DNA from: Glomus cerebriforme
Lineage: Eukaryota > Glomeromycota > Glomeromycetes > Glomerales > Glomeraceae
DNA length: 64,000 bases
Direction of reading: 5' to 3'
Assembly (NCBI GenBank): GCA_003550305.1
Contig: QKYT01000154.1
Coordinates: forward strand, 78,423 to 142,422
Part shown: positions 23,726 through 36,400 of the stretch, piece after piece
Layout of the letters: each line of letters opens with the position of its first letter
Position numbering within the stretch: position 1 is the stretch's first letter
The notes under the pieces: generated by a model
Databases searched by the model: none
The model's input: only the letters and a program-made list of their open reading frames with translations
Told to the model about the DNA's origin: nothing
Program-made: the position numbers and the translations under genes

Positions 23726-24267
23726 ATTTATAGTTATTTTATACGTTTTTTATGTTTCATCTTTCATCATTTGATTGACCATTTGAGATCAACCTGATAT
23801 TAGACAAGAAGCTTTTTTTAAATTACGTTTAAAAATAATAACATTCTCTAGCTTCTCGCAATATTCCTGTATTTATTTTAGAAATGTGAGGTTGGAAATG
23901 GCATTAAAGGTTACAGTAATCTAAAAACTGAAATGATCTACTTGTGTTCATTTTATCAAATTGTACTCCCATTTAAACAGTCTGCTGATCATTATTTGAT
24001 GCATTTATTATATAAACTCAACAGGTTACTCAAAAAAAAAACGGAATGTTCCTACTTTTTTCCTCAAATTTTTAAAGAAAAAAGCTACAACCATTATAAC
24101 CATCACGACCATTATAATTATTATATTTATTGTCCAAAATTCTATATTATAATTAATTGCTACTGAAGCAAGAAAAAAAAGTAAGTTTTATTAAAGCCTT
24201 GTTTTTCGATTTCACAAAATTTCCTAAATCCGACCTTTTCTCATCACATAAAACTTTAGATCTAGAT

Positions 24268-24807
24268 ATGAATTATTCAAATGAACAAGTTTATATAAAT
24301 GGTCCAGATTGTGCAGATTTTTCTTGTTCAAACGACTTTCACGTGACTTCTCAAGTAGACAGTTTGCAAACGCAATCAACGCAATCTGCGCTGAACTATC
24401 AGCCACCTCAACAAACATTTCAAACTATACTTGCACCGACCAATCTTGTTCATCCTAATGTCTTTTTTTATCGGCCACCAAATGACTCTTTCCATTATTA
24501 CATAAATTGTAAAGAAATCTCTTACGACACTGTTATATATTTATTAAATAATTTAGAAGAACGTAATAATCGATCAGATGGACATGAATATATTTTTTAC
24601 TACCGACAATATGGTGGCAGAGTTTATGAGATATCGTGCGAAATTGTTTCTCCCTTTTTGATTGATAATTGTTTGAATAAAAATTTTCTTGGAATTGAAC
24701 TTCAACAGAATGCGGCACAAGAGCACTGCTTATCATTTACTTTTAGTCAAAAGGAAAATCTTAAATATCATTTAAAACAATATTTAAGTCAATACTTATT
24801 AGGATAA
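24268..24807 (+). CDS. stand-alone HITC-type domain protein with Gln-rich head
   Basis: The ATG at 24268 gives 179 residues. The frame stays open upstream to a non-ATG codon, but no earlier ATG exists. Residues 1-60 are a Gln/Thr-rich head (SLQTQSTQSALNYQPPQQTF). The domain follows: VFFYRPPNDSFHYYINCKEI, then YIFYYRQYGGRVYEISCEIV, SPFLIDNCLNKNFLGIEL and FSQKENLKYHLKQYLSQYLL. Both cysteines of the paired YxI[TNS]C motifs are present. There is no SANT module, transmembrane segment or signal peptide. Function is unknown. A degraded relative is at about 40185-40380. Confidence 0.7.
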   Translation: MNYSNEQVYINGPDCADFSCSNDFHVTSQVDSLQTQSTQSALNYQPPQQTFQTILAPTNLVHPNVFFYRPPNDSFHYYINCKEISYDTVIYLLNNLEERNNRSDGHEYIFYYRQYGGRVYEISCEIVSPFLIDNCLNKNFLGIELQQNAAQEHCLSFTFSQKENLKYHLKQYLSQYLLG

Positions 24808-25759
24808 TTTTTTTATTATTTAAGTTGGGAATTCCGTTTATTTTAAATTACTTTGATGATTTAATTAATCTCTTTCTATATCTTTATAGTGTTTTTTTAT
24901 TAAAATTATTTTTTATGGGAATATATTTCTATTTTAAACATAACTCCTACAAAATATTGCTAATAAGTACTTTTGGCTTGCTTATTTTGGATTGATTATA
25001 TTAAAATATTTTTTTAAAAAAATATTAGAAAAGAGGAATTTTATTAATCGTTTTTCTATAATGATAAAATTATAGCGATCGATAGTTATTGCGAACCAAC
25101 AATTCGATTTTAAGTATTTTTATTTTATTTTTTTGTCTAATTTGAACTTATTGTGTTAAACATTAAACAAGGAAATATTTCTACATATAAAAATTGAAAA
25201 TATCCAAAAATCGAAATAGGGAACATATACTGTATTTCATGCAACTAAAGAATGAGGAATAAACATAAAAACACTCTATTTAACCCTCTATAATATGCAT
25301 AAACTCCATTGATTCCAACATTTTAAAAGTTATAAATACTAATTCATTTTTCACAAGTATAATTTAACATTTATTAATTTCAAAATAAGAAATGATAGGT
25401 ATTTCTTTGTGTTTATGGACGAAAAAAAAAGGAAGAAAGACGGAATATGTATACTTAAGAGAAAAAAAAAGAAGAAAGAATTTAAAAACTGGTATAATTT
25501 TTATTTTTTAATTTTTCCTAAAAACATATACATAAATAATGTTTTCATTTTAATTAATTTATTTGCTTAGAATAAATGGTATCAGGCTTTATGAGAGCGA
25601 GAACGTATTAAGAAAAGAGATTTGGCATGTGACATTCTTGTTGCTTTCAATATTATCGAGGATATCATTAAAAAAAAAAAATTAAGAGATCAATATATTT
25701 TTATCCCGTATTTGTTTTAAACGAATCATGATGAAAAAATAGGGACAATGATGATATAA

Positions 25760-26019
25760 GAAATTATTTTTATGAACATAAGTTCTTCCAGAATTCAAGA
25801 TATCACGTTTCATGTAAATTGGTAACACATTCTTTGATTGTAATGTCGAACAAGGAAATTTATGTAATGGATTTTAGTGTAAATGACTTAGATCATAAAT
25901 ATTCATTAACTTTGTATCAAAAAATCAATCTTGAACTAAATTTGGAGCAATATCTTTCTGATAAAATTTTGATAAAGTTCGTGTTATCTAAATTTCTATT
26001 TCAGCGAATCTACATTTAA
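25760..26019 (+). pseudogene. HITC-type domain fragment
   Basis: From about 25760 the frame reads DDIRNYFYEHKFF, then YHVSCKLVTHSLIV, EIYVMDFSVNDLDHKYSLTL and YQKINLELNLEQYLSDKIL. This matches the second half of the domain in the gene at 48235 (YYVTCKLFSHSLIVNLLNSK, IYEMDLDV, NLEQDLKQLL). The first half and a start codon are missing and the LLN segment is shortened. It is most likely the broken half of a gene. Confidence 0.6.
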
Positions 26020-26084
26020 TTCAGATCAATTTCTCAAAGAATGCGCAAAGAATGGATGTTTCCGCAGAAATAAGTTCAAACTCA

Positions 26085-26410
26085 AATACAACAAGAACAC
26101 TTGAATGTTGAAATGTTTTATCGACCGCAAAATGATAATAATAATAATATTTATCGTGTAACTTGTAAAAACATTTTACAAGATCATCAGATAATTACGA
26201 TCACGGATTCTTTTTCAAAGAATATTATGTTATAAGTATGTAAATTATTATTACTTTCTTTTATCGAAATATATTGAATAAGGAGATTTATGGAAGAGAT
26301 TTTGATATAAATGACTTAAAATACAATTGTACATTAACTTTCAAAAACTAAACCTCGAACTAAATTTGAAGAAGTTTTTGCTTTTTCATCTCATTTCTGA
26401 GAAAGAAACG
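26085..26410 (+). pseudogene. second HITC-type fragment, frameshifted
   Basis: Around 26113 the frame reads MFYRPQNDNNNNNIYRVTCK, matching the first half of the domain. It stops near 26234. A second stretch from about 26265 reads RNILNKEIYGRDFDINDLKY and then loses frame inside the final 'LNLELNLKKFL'-like helix. Order and spacing match the family, but stops and a frame break separate the pieces. Together with the fragment just upstream, this may be one disrupted tandem pair. Confidence 0.55.
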
Positions 26411-26449
26411 ATATCAAACTATAATGAAAATTCGACTTCTTATTACTCG

Positions 26450-28140
26450 TGAAAATATTAAGGAACGTCAAAATATAATGAGAATGAAAAGATCAATCAC
26501 TCCAGGAATTTTAATTTTCAATAAAGATGTTTTGATAATTTTTATATTTTCTATTTTTTTTTTTTCTATATATATTTTGAATTTTAAATTGGTATAGGTT
26601 ACTCTTAATATTACCGCGCTATATTATCATGTCAAAATAAAATATATCAATACTAGTACGAGAGTTAGCTAAAGAAGGATTACAATACAATTAGTTTTTA
26701 CTTACTTGGAATTACAAGATCGATTGTCTCTCCGTCACTTTAAACATTTGTGGGATTAATCTCATATTAAATACGTATCTTGAAAATTTAACATATAAAT
26801 ATGTGTACGTTCATATTTTTGTAATGTAAATTAGTTAATAATAAAGAATTTTATTAAATCTTAAATTATTGGTATTGTTTTTAAAGAAAATGAATAAAAT
26901 TATTTGAATATTTTAAAATTTAATAAAGATCCAAAATTGTAAAGGGCAAAATTTCCACGCTTTTTATTATTGATATATGTAACGTATCTTATATTATAAA
27001 TCGTAATTTTTACCTTGCTTCAATTTAGTTGGATAAAAACACAAAGTAGACAATTTTTTATTTATTAAAAGAAAAAACTTACCATATATTTTCAGAGCAT
27101 TAATAATATAGATGAGAATTTGAGGAATTAGTAGCAGCTTGCGATATGTGTTTACGTTCGTTCAAAATAATTACGTCCTATTAAAGACAGTTGTGATTCA
27201 GAAAAGCGAAAAGTGTCTAATACAAAATTGGTTTATTATAATTATTAATTAGCCATAATTCGAGAAAAAAATTTTAAAAAAAACAAACGAATTAAAGTTT
27301 AATTCCTCAAAGTATTCGTTGAAAAAAATATTTTTATTAGGAAGATTGATAGTCCGGATAATTCCGGTTAGCCAAATTTATGCACGTTGTAACAATGAAT
27401 AATATATTTTTTATTGTAAAAAATTTTTTTATGGTTACCTAAAAAACCACTAACATTTTAAGTAAAAAAAAATCTTTTCCGATTTATATAAGTTAAAGAA
27501 ACTTCAAAGTACATACAAAGAAACTCTTTATATCCTTATTTCTTTGTTAAAGACGACCATTTGAAAATTTTCATTTTTGGGTTAGCATATTCATCAAATA
27601 CTATAGATAATCAGAATTTTAATAATTAGTATACTGTAATTATTTATTGTATGGGTACTCAATATAAAATAATTTAGTTTATTTGTACCCCCTACATAAA
27701 TGTTGTAAGTAATGTATTGGGTTACTAAAAATTATAATTTAACCTTAAGGACGAAAGAAAAAAATTAAATATAAATATTTATTTTCTGTGTATTTATATA
27801 TTTATCGTATTATTTGGCCGGAATTATATTCGAAAAGGTGTGCTTAAATACGGTAATCCATAGAAATTCAGAATAAACCAAAAAAAAATAACTTATAAAT
27901 TTAGAACCAATATCTAACCTAAATATTCTAGATTGTATCATCTTTAAATGTTAGTTTATACGGGAATACCCGAGTTTATTAAATAATTTGTGAAACATTT
28001 TTTTTATCGCCATTTTAAATATACTATATATTCGGTTCATCTTTGATAATTACCATTTCAAGTGCAATATGTCATTTAAATCAAAATGCGTATAAATTTG
28101 ACCTTCTATCCTAAATATTTTTTATTTTTTATTTTTTTTT
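26450..28140. other. gene-poor AT-rich spacer
   Basis: No open frame with recognisable protein sequence. A/T tracts only; nothing else was seen. Confidence 0.4.
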
Positions 28141-28171
28141 TTAAAAAAAATACATATATATACTCAGATTG

Positions 28172-28190
28172 TGCCTTTATCCATCTATCA
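28172..28190 (+). promoter_or_regulatory. TTATCCAT leader word
   Basis: 'ctttatccatctatc' lies about 20-30 bases before the ATG at 28204. The same TTATCCAT word occurs about 40-50 bases before the ATGs at 32931 and 40976, each time after a poly-T/poly-A stretch. It may be a shared leader element or simply common ancestry. Confidence 0.3.
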
Positions 28191-28203
28191 CATCTATTAC
28201 ACT

Positions 28204-28665
28204 ATGTCTGATAACGCCATTCGCGTACGAGGCTGTAATAATATCAATCAATTAACTCAATTGTCAAGTACTTTAAACGATGATAACTTCAAAATGTCAT
28301 TCTTTTACAATCCACCAGGAGATTATCAAATTTACCATATCACCTGTGAATTATTAAGCGAAATTATTGATTCGCTTTCTGATCATACATTTTATTATAA
28401 ACTAGATGATAAAAATTTTTATCAAATAACTTGTAGATTGATTTCACATTCAATAATTGTTCAATTTTTAAATAAAAATATTTATGGTATTGAACTTAGA
28501 GGTGAAGAACCTCAGCAAGAATATTTGACCTTTTCTAATGGTCAGCGAGATAATTTAGAATTTCATTTAAAGGAATTTTTATCTAATAAATTAACGTCAA
28601 AACAAATTAACAACGTTAATGTTTCTGAAGTTGATAATAATATTATTGCACAACCTAAATTATAA
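28204..28665 (+). CDS. stand-alone HITC-type domain protein (QPKL subgroup)
   Basis: The ATG at 28204 gives 153 residues. A GTG 33 bases upstream is in frame but is unlikely as a start. The head contains GCNNINQLTQLSS. The domain runs FFYNPPGDYQIYHITCELLS, FYYKLDDKNFYQITCRLI, SHSIIVQFLNKNIYGIEL and LTFSNGQRDNLEFHLKEFL. The end is VDNNIIAQPKL. It is very close to the proteins at 32931 and 40976 over the whole length, which marks recent duplication. It is single-exon, with no secretion signal or membrane segment. Function is unknown. The C-terminal PKL resembles a weak peroxisomal targeting tripeptide, but that is not enough to claim targeting. Confidence 0.78.
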   Translation: MSDNAIRVRGCNNINQLTQLSSTLNDDNFKMSFFYNPPGDYQIYHITCELLSEIIDSLSDHTFYYKLDDKNFYQITCRLISHSIIVQFLNKNIYGIELRGEEPQQEYLTFSNGQRDNLEFHLKEFLSNKLTSKQINNVNVSEVDNNIIAQPKL

Positions 28666-29255
28666 ACTTCATAACAAAGTGAATAATTAAGATTATTTTT
28701 TTCTTATCAAACTTTTTTATATTTAATTTTAATAAAGATTTTTGAAACAAAATAAATTTAGATAAAATTTATTTAAGTTTCATTATGAACAAACAAAGTT
28801 TTTAATTGGTGGGACAATTGTATTGATTATTAAAATTTAAAATTTAATAATATTCAACTGGTAATTCGGTTGGATTATTTGTAATTTGCGGTGTAGTTAT
28901 TATCCGATCGATACGATATATTGCATTTCTTTTATAAATTGATTGTTTTAGTTCATTATAAAAATAATTAAAATTACGGTCCGAGTTGTGATGATCAATC
29001 AACGTATATTGTATCATATGACTTACACGAAATTTATTATGTACATGAACTACACTTTTATGTCAATCAATAAAAATTTGTTATCCATTTACTGTATGAT
29101 TAATTACAATATATTGTTTACGGGAAACAAAGTGTCTGGTTCGGAGGGTTAATTATCTAAGATATTAATTTAATTTACTTTTTTGGGAAACAGGTAACTG
29201 TACAAAAACGATACATTGTAAATTACATAACTCACGTGATATACTGCACAAATAT
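28666..29255. other. gene-poor spacer
   Basis: AT-rich sequence after the gene at 28204; no supported feature. Confidence 0.4.
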
Positions 29256-29258
29256 TTA

Positions 29259-29430
29259 ATAGTTACTCGGCACGAAGTGCCGAGTAACTGTTGTATTTGC
29301 AATAAGTAATGTGATTGGTGAAAATTTTTGAGCGGAGCTCAACAATTTTACTGATTACATTCTTATTGCAAATACATGTAAGGCACGATATGCCGCAGTT
29401 ACGAGTTCACGTAGTGTCGAGTAACTGTTT
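29259..29430. mobile_element. foldback element with hairpin ends
   Basis: The whole segment is a near palindrome. The left end is itself a hairpin (AGTTACTCGGCAC, gap, GTGCCGAGTAACT); the right end is a decayed version of the same. Inner arms 'gtatttgcaataagtaatgt' and its reverse complement flank a central TGAGCGGAGCTCA. It resembles a foldback or MITE element; no coding capacity. Confidence 0.75.
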
Positions 29431-30383
29431 TATCAGTAATAATCACATAGCATAAATCATTTATTAATAAATTACTGATAAATAAAAGTACTTGTCATAC
29501 GATGTTGATTTATGCACAAACTTTTCGTGTCTAAATCTTCGCGTAAATTCTACAAAAAAAAAGTACCAAATATTTTATATACTAAATAGGTACATTTTAT
29601 ATAGGAAAATACTAACGAAATAAATTATTTAATATTATTAGTCGTTGTTTTAATTAATTACAGATGCGTTGAATTGAAGGGATGATTGTAAAATCTTAAA
29701 TAACTTAAATATAAATAATTTTTAATAATTTCGCATGAATAATTTTTACTGTATTTTTTTTTAAGGTTAAATGTATTGAAGTTCCGCAAAAATACATGAT
29801 GCGTACGATTCAAAATATATGACATAGGGCATAAACTCCCTATTTTACATAACTATTCAAATGATTTCTTTGGTTAAATTGATTTTTTTTTATGATCATA
29901 TATATTATAGTTAAGTTATTTAATTAGTACATATTAGTGCACAGGTTGGGGATTTATATATGGTTTCTCAAAATAACATTATCGTATGGCGTAAAAGCAT
30001 AAAATTATATTTCTTTCTTCAAAGGCAGCAGTAAGACATATTGCATATGGCATTTGATTAAAAAAAAATGTACCTTACAAAAATGGAAAATTATACTCGG
30101 ATTATATTTCTTTAATGTAGTATTTAATGCAAAATATTCGGTTCTTTTAATGCGAATATATAAGTAAATTCATTTTGTTTTTATATTCATCATTTTTAGT
30201 AAATTCTCAATGATAATTACGCCAAAATAAATGGTATTGTGCTGTCTTTGTGATTTAAAGCCCCTTTAAATTAATAATATGTTCTTATTTTTCGTTTACT
30301 ATATCAGAAAACGTGACTAAAATATTTAAAATTTTTTGAAAAATATCACCAAAAAAAAAAAGGAGTATCGCTAAATCTCATTT

Positions 30384-30655
30384 GTCACTACCGGTGATTG
30401 TCACCGCTTAATTCTGGCTAAATATGATAATTTCGGTCAGAGTTAAGATACTTTAAAAAAAACAATTTAAATAATAGGTATGCTAAATAAATATGTTTTG
30501 ATATCAATCGCATAAAATCTTGAAAATATTTAATTAAAGATTTTTACTTTTAAAGTAAAAAAAAATTGTAAAAATCAAATTTTCATGATTTCCTCAAAAA
30601 CTATCTAAACAACAGTTCTTCTAACCTTTTTCCGTTCACAAATTTACACATATTG
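30384..30655 (+). repeat. CACTACCGGTGATTG element, copy A
   Basis: It begins 'tcactaccggtgattgtcac' and includes the hairpin CGGTGA-TTG-TCACCG, followed by 'attctggctaaatatgataa' and 'tttcggtcagagttaaga'. It then runs through A/T-rich sequence to 'caaatttacacata'. The 39409-39632 region has the same order in the same orientation. It is non-coding and of unknown class. Confidence 0.6.
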
Positions 30656-30975
30656 ATGGTGTTTATAATATGATTATGTTAATATATTAGTCGAAAATTC
30701 AAATAAAATAAAAAATTTCATGTACAGTGACAATCCACCGATGACATTTAGCAAAATCCAAAAAAGACCATTAAATAATTACATTTTACCTTCAATTAGT
30801 TGGTGCCATAAATAATATTAGGAAGTGGACTTCAATGTACTGTATACAGTATATGTAGTATATGTTTTTTTTAACTGACCATTTGATTATTGATCAACAC
30901 AATAGCATTGATTGAACAATAATACGAGATCCATTGTATCAAGAAATAATCAAACCTTCAATAATCATTATAATA

Positions 30976-31126
30976 GTTGTAGCCTAAACGTAACCATGTC
31001 CCAAACCAAGCTTGGGACAATCATATGTTCATATGTCCATAATTTAACCATATCCCAAACCAAGCTAGTAAATTTTAAATTTTTTAACGTCTCAAACCTA
31101 AGACTAGTTAGTTTGGGACGTGGCAG
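30976..31126. mobile_element. GTTGTAGCCC-type MITE, copy 2 (truncated)
   Basis: It starts 'gttgtagcctaaacgtaacc' and keeps the internal 'cccaaaccaagctagtaaat' and 'gtctcaaacctaagac', but ends at 'gtttgggacgtggcag' without the right inverted repeat. Confidence 0.7.
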
Positions 31127-31769
31127 ATGGTAAAGATCGACAAACCCCAACTTATTAGTCTTAATCCCAAGTCTTAACGTAACTTTTATGTATCGTTGAA
31201 GTTTTTTTCCGTTGAAAAAAATATTTTTGAGAGGATTATTGGATTGTTTGTCAGTTTGTGTCCTTAAACCGTAGTAAATAATAACAATCGTAACAATCGT
31301 AATCGTAACAATCGAGAATTAAAAGAACAATACAAAATAACATAATATTATGTAAAAATCCATCGATTGTTTAGACTCACATGAAGAAAACTGCGTTCAA
31401 TAAAAACTTTTGAGTTTAATATCATATTTTTATTTACACGAAAATGATACCAGATACTCAACATTTTACTTATATTCTTTATGCCAACGTGACAAACACG
31501 TGACATTTAACCAATCAATGTCCACGATTTTTTTTAATGTGAAGAAGGTTGTCAATTTAAAACGTTCCGGCTCACTTGCAATATTTTTAATATTTTTAAT
31601 ATTTTATATATATATTTTTTTTTGTTTTTTTTTTATTTACTATAATATAAAAGAACTTAAACCTGTGAATTTAATGAAACTAAATCATATAAACATTATA
31701 TATTAGTAATTCCAATAATATACCCGCTTTTTAATAGTAATGACGCACTTTTGTAACCTAATATTTGGC

Positions 31770-32275
31770 GAAACTTCTGAAACCTAGTAATTTCGTTTCA
31801 CGCTTATGCAAAGTCTGAAACTTCCGAAACATCCCGAACCTTCCCGAAACTTCCCGAAACAAAAAATCACGGATGAGTCAGATTTTACTTCTAAAGAATT
31901 TTGTTCATCATTATAAATGCTTCGATTAAATCATTTTTATTTTATGATAGATTAATGAAAAGGGAATTTCTAATTCTATAACTTATATAAGTTTAAAAAT
32001 TCTGGTGCTCGCAGGGTTCGATGCACATGAAACTATAACCAAAACATGAATGTAAACATTGGCAAAAAAAGTATAAAGAACTAATACGTAACGTACTAGT
32101 TCTTCATATATTCTTTTGTTCGCCAATTTCACTGTTTAAATAATGTCATTTAAACACCTGTATGAAAATTGTAACGTACATTTTGCAATACGGTTAGTTT
32201 CAAATCTTTGACACGACTTTTTTGCAAGAAAATCCTTGTTAAATGGTCATATGCCAGAAAAAAAATTTTCTGATT
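31770..32275 (-). repeat. decayed dispersed element, copy B
   Basis: Reverse-complement match to 2440-2975. Shared blocks: 'aaactataaccaaaacatga', 'gtacattttgcaat', 'gacacgactttttt' and the 'cccgaaacttcccgaaac' end. A further fragment with 'cgggcgaaac' and 'cgcccgaaacctctgaaccc' is near 34560-34612. The frame is broken. Confidence 0.5.
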
Positions 32276-32880
32276 CATCCAAATATAGATAATTATCACT
32301 TCTTTGGATAATTTAATCAAGTTCATTTCAACATATGTCTCTTCATCTTCATTTTTTGTTGGTGAATATATTGTTATCCGCTATTAATTTTTTTTCTTAA
32401 AAGTTTGCACAACTCCACGTGAATGTGACGTAAATTTTAATCAAGGTCTCTAGGATAAAATACTGGTCACGTGATAATTAAACTAAAAAAAAATTTTTAT
32501 ATAAATAATGACCAAGAAAGCTAGTAAATGAAAAAAAATTTTTATTTGAACCATAAATATATTCTACATTATCGTTGTATATAAAGAAAAAGAAGGACTT
32601 TGCCAAGATACGGAAGTTATGCCGGTTAATACCGACGTAAAGAAAGGAATTTGCCGATTTTTCTTTATATAAAAAAGATTATAAATATACAATAATTTAT
32701 ATATAAATGTGTAATATATCTGATATATTTCATAATTTTATAATAAGTTGATCACCTTTTTATATGAATTGTACTTTAAATATACAATAACAACATGCAA
32801 CATAAAAAAATGGTCTCAAATTATATATATATAAGTATGATTCCCTTATTTTTTTGGAAAAAAAAAATTCAAACCCTGTG
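32276..32880. other. spacer upstream of the gene at 32931
   Basis: AT-rich DNA with a TATA-rich stretch near 32820-32840 that could hold the promoter. No other feature was seen. Confidence 0.35.
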
Positions 32881-32930
32881 ACCTTATCCATCTTCAATCT
32901 CCTATATAAAAAAAAATCTTCGCCGTTAAA

Positions 32931-33428
32931 ATGAGCGATAAAGTGGATAGCATCGTTTACGCTAAATGTTGCACAAATATTAATCAGTTATATCAACTGA
33001 CCAACTCTTCTTCAAATGATATAAACAGAATGTCTTTCTTTTACAATCCTCCAGGAGATAATCAAATTTATCATATCACTTGTAAATTATTATTAAATGA
33101 AAACGATGATGACACTCTTTCTGATCATGCATTTAATTATCAATTAGATGATAAAAATCATTATCAAATTAATTGTATATTGATATCCCCTTCTTTAATT
33201 GTTCAATTTTTAAACAAAAAAATGTACGGCATCGAACTTCGACAAACTGAAGAACCGCAACAAGAGTTTTTGACTTTTTCTAACGGCCAACGAGATAATT
33301 TGGAATTTCATTTGAAGGAATTTTTATTTAATCATTTAGCGCCGAAACAAATTAACAAAAAACCTAAAGTTAATGTTTTGACATCATCCGATGCTGATAA
33401 TAAAATCATTTCACAACCTAAATTGTAA
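32931..33428 (+). CDS. stand-alone HITC-type domain protein (QPKL subgroup)
   Basis: The ATG at 32931 gives 165 residues in one exon. The order is CCTNINQLYQLTNSSS, MSFFYNPPGDNQIYHITCKL, FNYQLDDKNHYQINCILISP, SLIVQFLNKKMYGIEL, FSNGQRDNLEFHLKEFLF and a tail ending DNKIISQPKL. Both half-motifs and cysteines are kept. It differs from the protein at 28204 mainly in the loop between the halves (a small acidic insertion, NENDDDTLSD) and in the tail. The shared leader word TTATCCATC is at 32884. No function is known for this family. Confidence 0.8.
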   Translation: MSDKVDSIVYAKCCTNINQLYQLTNSSSNDINRMSFFYNPPGDNQIYHITCKLLLNENDDDTLSDHAFNYQLDDKNHYQINCILISPSLIVQFLNKKMYGIELRQTEEPQQEFLTFSNGQRDNLEFHLKEFLFNHLAPKQINKKPKVNVLTSSDADNKIISQPKL

Positions 33429-36400
33429 ACTTTTTAACACAAATTATTATTTAAATTTTAAGTTTAACCATCCTTTATTTATCAGCTATGAATATACTTA
33501 CAATATATGTTTTATCATTATTAAGAAACAAATAAAATATTTTTTTGCCTTTTGATAATATATTTTTTCTTCAAACAAGGATTTCTCAGATTGTCAGTGG
33601 AGTCGTGTGATCAGCGCCACGTTGATAAAATCATATACATAAATGATAAGTTCTTACAAATATTATTCAACCAAATACGATTAGTCATAACTAAATTGCT
33701 AATAATATTTTAAGTCTTTATTTTCCTAAAAATAAAATGAACTTGATAAATTTATAATAATAACAATCGTATTATTTAAATAGGAAATTAATAACCAAAT
33801 GTATGTTTATTTAAGCGTCATTTTACACTAATAAAAAATATTTTGCAATATTACACAAATGTACGATCATTCTGTACATGCATGTGTATATATTTCTTAC
33901 TTTTTTGGTAATAAATTTTAACAAATTAATGTCAAGTAGATAGATAATTAATAGTAGCAACTCTCAATACATATTTACATACGAAAAAATTATTAAACAT
34001 TCGTAATCAATCAATACCTTCAAAGATTTATTAAGTCAAATTTCAATATTTACATAAAATTAAAAAAGAAATAATTTACCCGCGAGATGGACTGTCCACA
34101 TAGATATATAACATTATAGCTAATTAGCCCATCTTTATCCACCACTTCCTGTTAATCCCGTTATCTTCTTTTCAATAAAAACTGAATGCTCCTAATTCCA
34201 TTAATTCTATGTGTAAATACTGTGGAATAATTAACGAATATAATTTGGTAAAAAAAAAAAATTTCGCATTCGTAGTTTATTTATATCTAAAGGAGGAGTT
34301 GTACCTAATGGAGTTATATTCTCTGAAACTAGCTCCTGTAACACTTAATAATAATTTTGGTTGGCCCTTTGAAATAGATTGCTGCAAGCATCCTACAGGG
34401 AATCCTTGTTGTTGGTCCTTCCTCTGTGATTTTATGAGGCGGTCATACCTCCTTTTTTTGCAGTCTATTTGAATTTTAATGTAAATGTCGTTGCTCTTTA
34501 ATATATAGGAAGTACAGTCTATTACTAAGATTCTTTGTTTTTTGATCTATTTTAATTATTCGGGCGAAACTATTTTTCAATATCCGAAACATTTCGCCCG
34601 AAACCTCTGAACCCTAATTTGGAAATGCATCTGTAGATTATTTTAGGCGATACTAGTTTGTCCGAACACTAATCAGAGTGACTTGCAATTCCCACATGAT
34701 CTTTATTCTTTTTCTATTTTGATCATTTACAAAAGCTAAGAATATAATAATGGTTTTGTTTGTCGGTTGTTATTTTGTTATTTTTGTGTATTTGATAATC
34801 GTGAAATAAGTGCTATATGTTTATCTAGTAGTAGTTGACGTTTTTTATTTTTGATAATCTGAATTTGAAAGATTTTTGAATGAGTTGAATGAGTATTTCT
34901 TGTGTAAAAATTGTAAAAATTCAATCAGGATTAAAATCAATGTTATTCGTGTAATTGCACCAATTATTTGCTTTGAAAGTGGTTACTTCCTGTGTTTCTA
35001 ACGTTTCTGACGCAATGGAAACGTGCTATTTTACAGTTATAAAATTAATCTGCGTATCTTTTTTCTTGATGTGATCCATTCTGCTGAAATTTTATCTCTC
35101 TTCACGTGATGTACTATGCTAAACGCTCAAGACGAAAAAATTTTCAGTTTTTTTTTGTAAATTTGTTGTCAATAATAATAGTAAAAATATTCTAGTCGAC
35201 TAACATAATAGAACAGGAAATGGTCGTCTAGTACTTAAAAAGGGTACTGCGGAATTGTATAGAAATTGAGCGGTGTGATATCGTTTCTTGGAATAATATA
35301 TATGTCGATAAATGTGACGAGAAATCTGGATCACGTAATTTTCCATCCAGCTTATAATTATTTTGTGATTGAAACTTTTCCATTATTCGATCCTTTTATC
35401 ATTTCGTCTTTTTGATAATATTTAGTAGTGAAAGAGTGAATTTGTTAGAAAAAGTTACTCCCATAACTTGATTGTATAATGATCGAATTTTGGATTAAAT
35501 TAAACACCGCCCAAGTAAAATTTTCTTCATTTCTTTAGAAAAAAGTGAAGGAATATTAATTTAAGATATTACATAAAAAACATTTGAATGAATATAGATC
35601 TCACATTAAAAAAACTTCATTTATTACAATAACGAAGTCGTAACAATGATAAATGATTAAACCAATTAGACTGATCGTGTCCGATGGAATTAATATTGTG
35701 TCATCATCACGAAAAAACGCGATTTAATATTCTTTTCAATAATTTCTTTGATTAAAATTCAGAGAGGAATAAAATTAATTATCATCGTCAAATAATACGA
35801 ATTACGAAATAAAAAATCAATTAAACCATTAATTGATAAATAATATTGATTATTAAATTTTTGTAGTATTTTAAATTATTTACCGAATAATTGTAAAATA
35901 GTGTCGATACGTTTTCAATTTTACATGAGATATTAAGAAGGAAGGCTTTGAGCACAAGGAGTCCAGTAATGAATAATTGGTGATTCCTCTTTGGCTAATT
36001 TTCTTCTAGTTTGAAACTGGCTTCGCATCACAGAGTTCAAAGTATTTGGTTGATATAAGGTAATATAATTTGTATTTTACACTTAGCTGTGCGCATCAGT
36101 TTTGTATCCACGTGATCATTTTTAGCCTTTTGTGGCCGTGAGTGTTCGTTCTTCCAAGTCCCTTCTTTTCTCTGTTCTTTACCCTTTATTTCGCGACCAA
36201 TATTCTTCTTTTTTACATTTTTTTTTATATTCGCAACCAATATGACTCCTTAATAATATTCCAGGAGATAGTGAAGAAGAATATCTTTTGACCTTAACTT
36301 AATAATTTAATTAATATTAGGAAGTTGGTATAACATTTCTTATTTGTAAGCCCTTCATCATAATAACCTATTGCAATTATAGCATTATTAAAGGGCACGT

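Noticed and set aside
28655..28665. C-terminal PKL as a peroxisomal targeting signal
   Set aside because: PKL is only a weak variant of the SKL-type signal, and nothing else points to peroxisomes.
31410..31706. 98-residue plus-strand frame with Phe/Ile run
   Set aside because: The C-terminal half is translated from T-rich low-complexity DNA; no other support.
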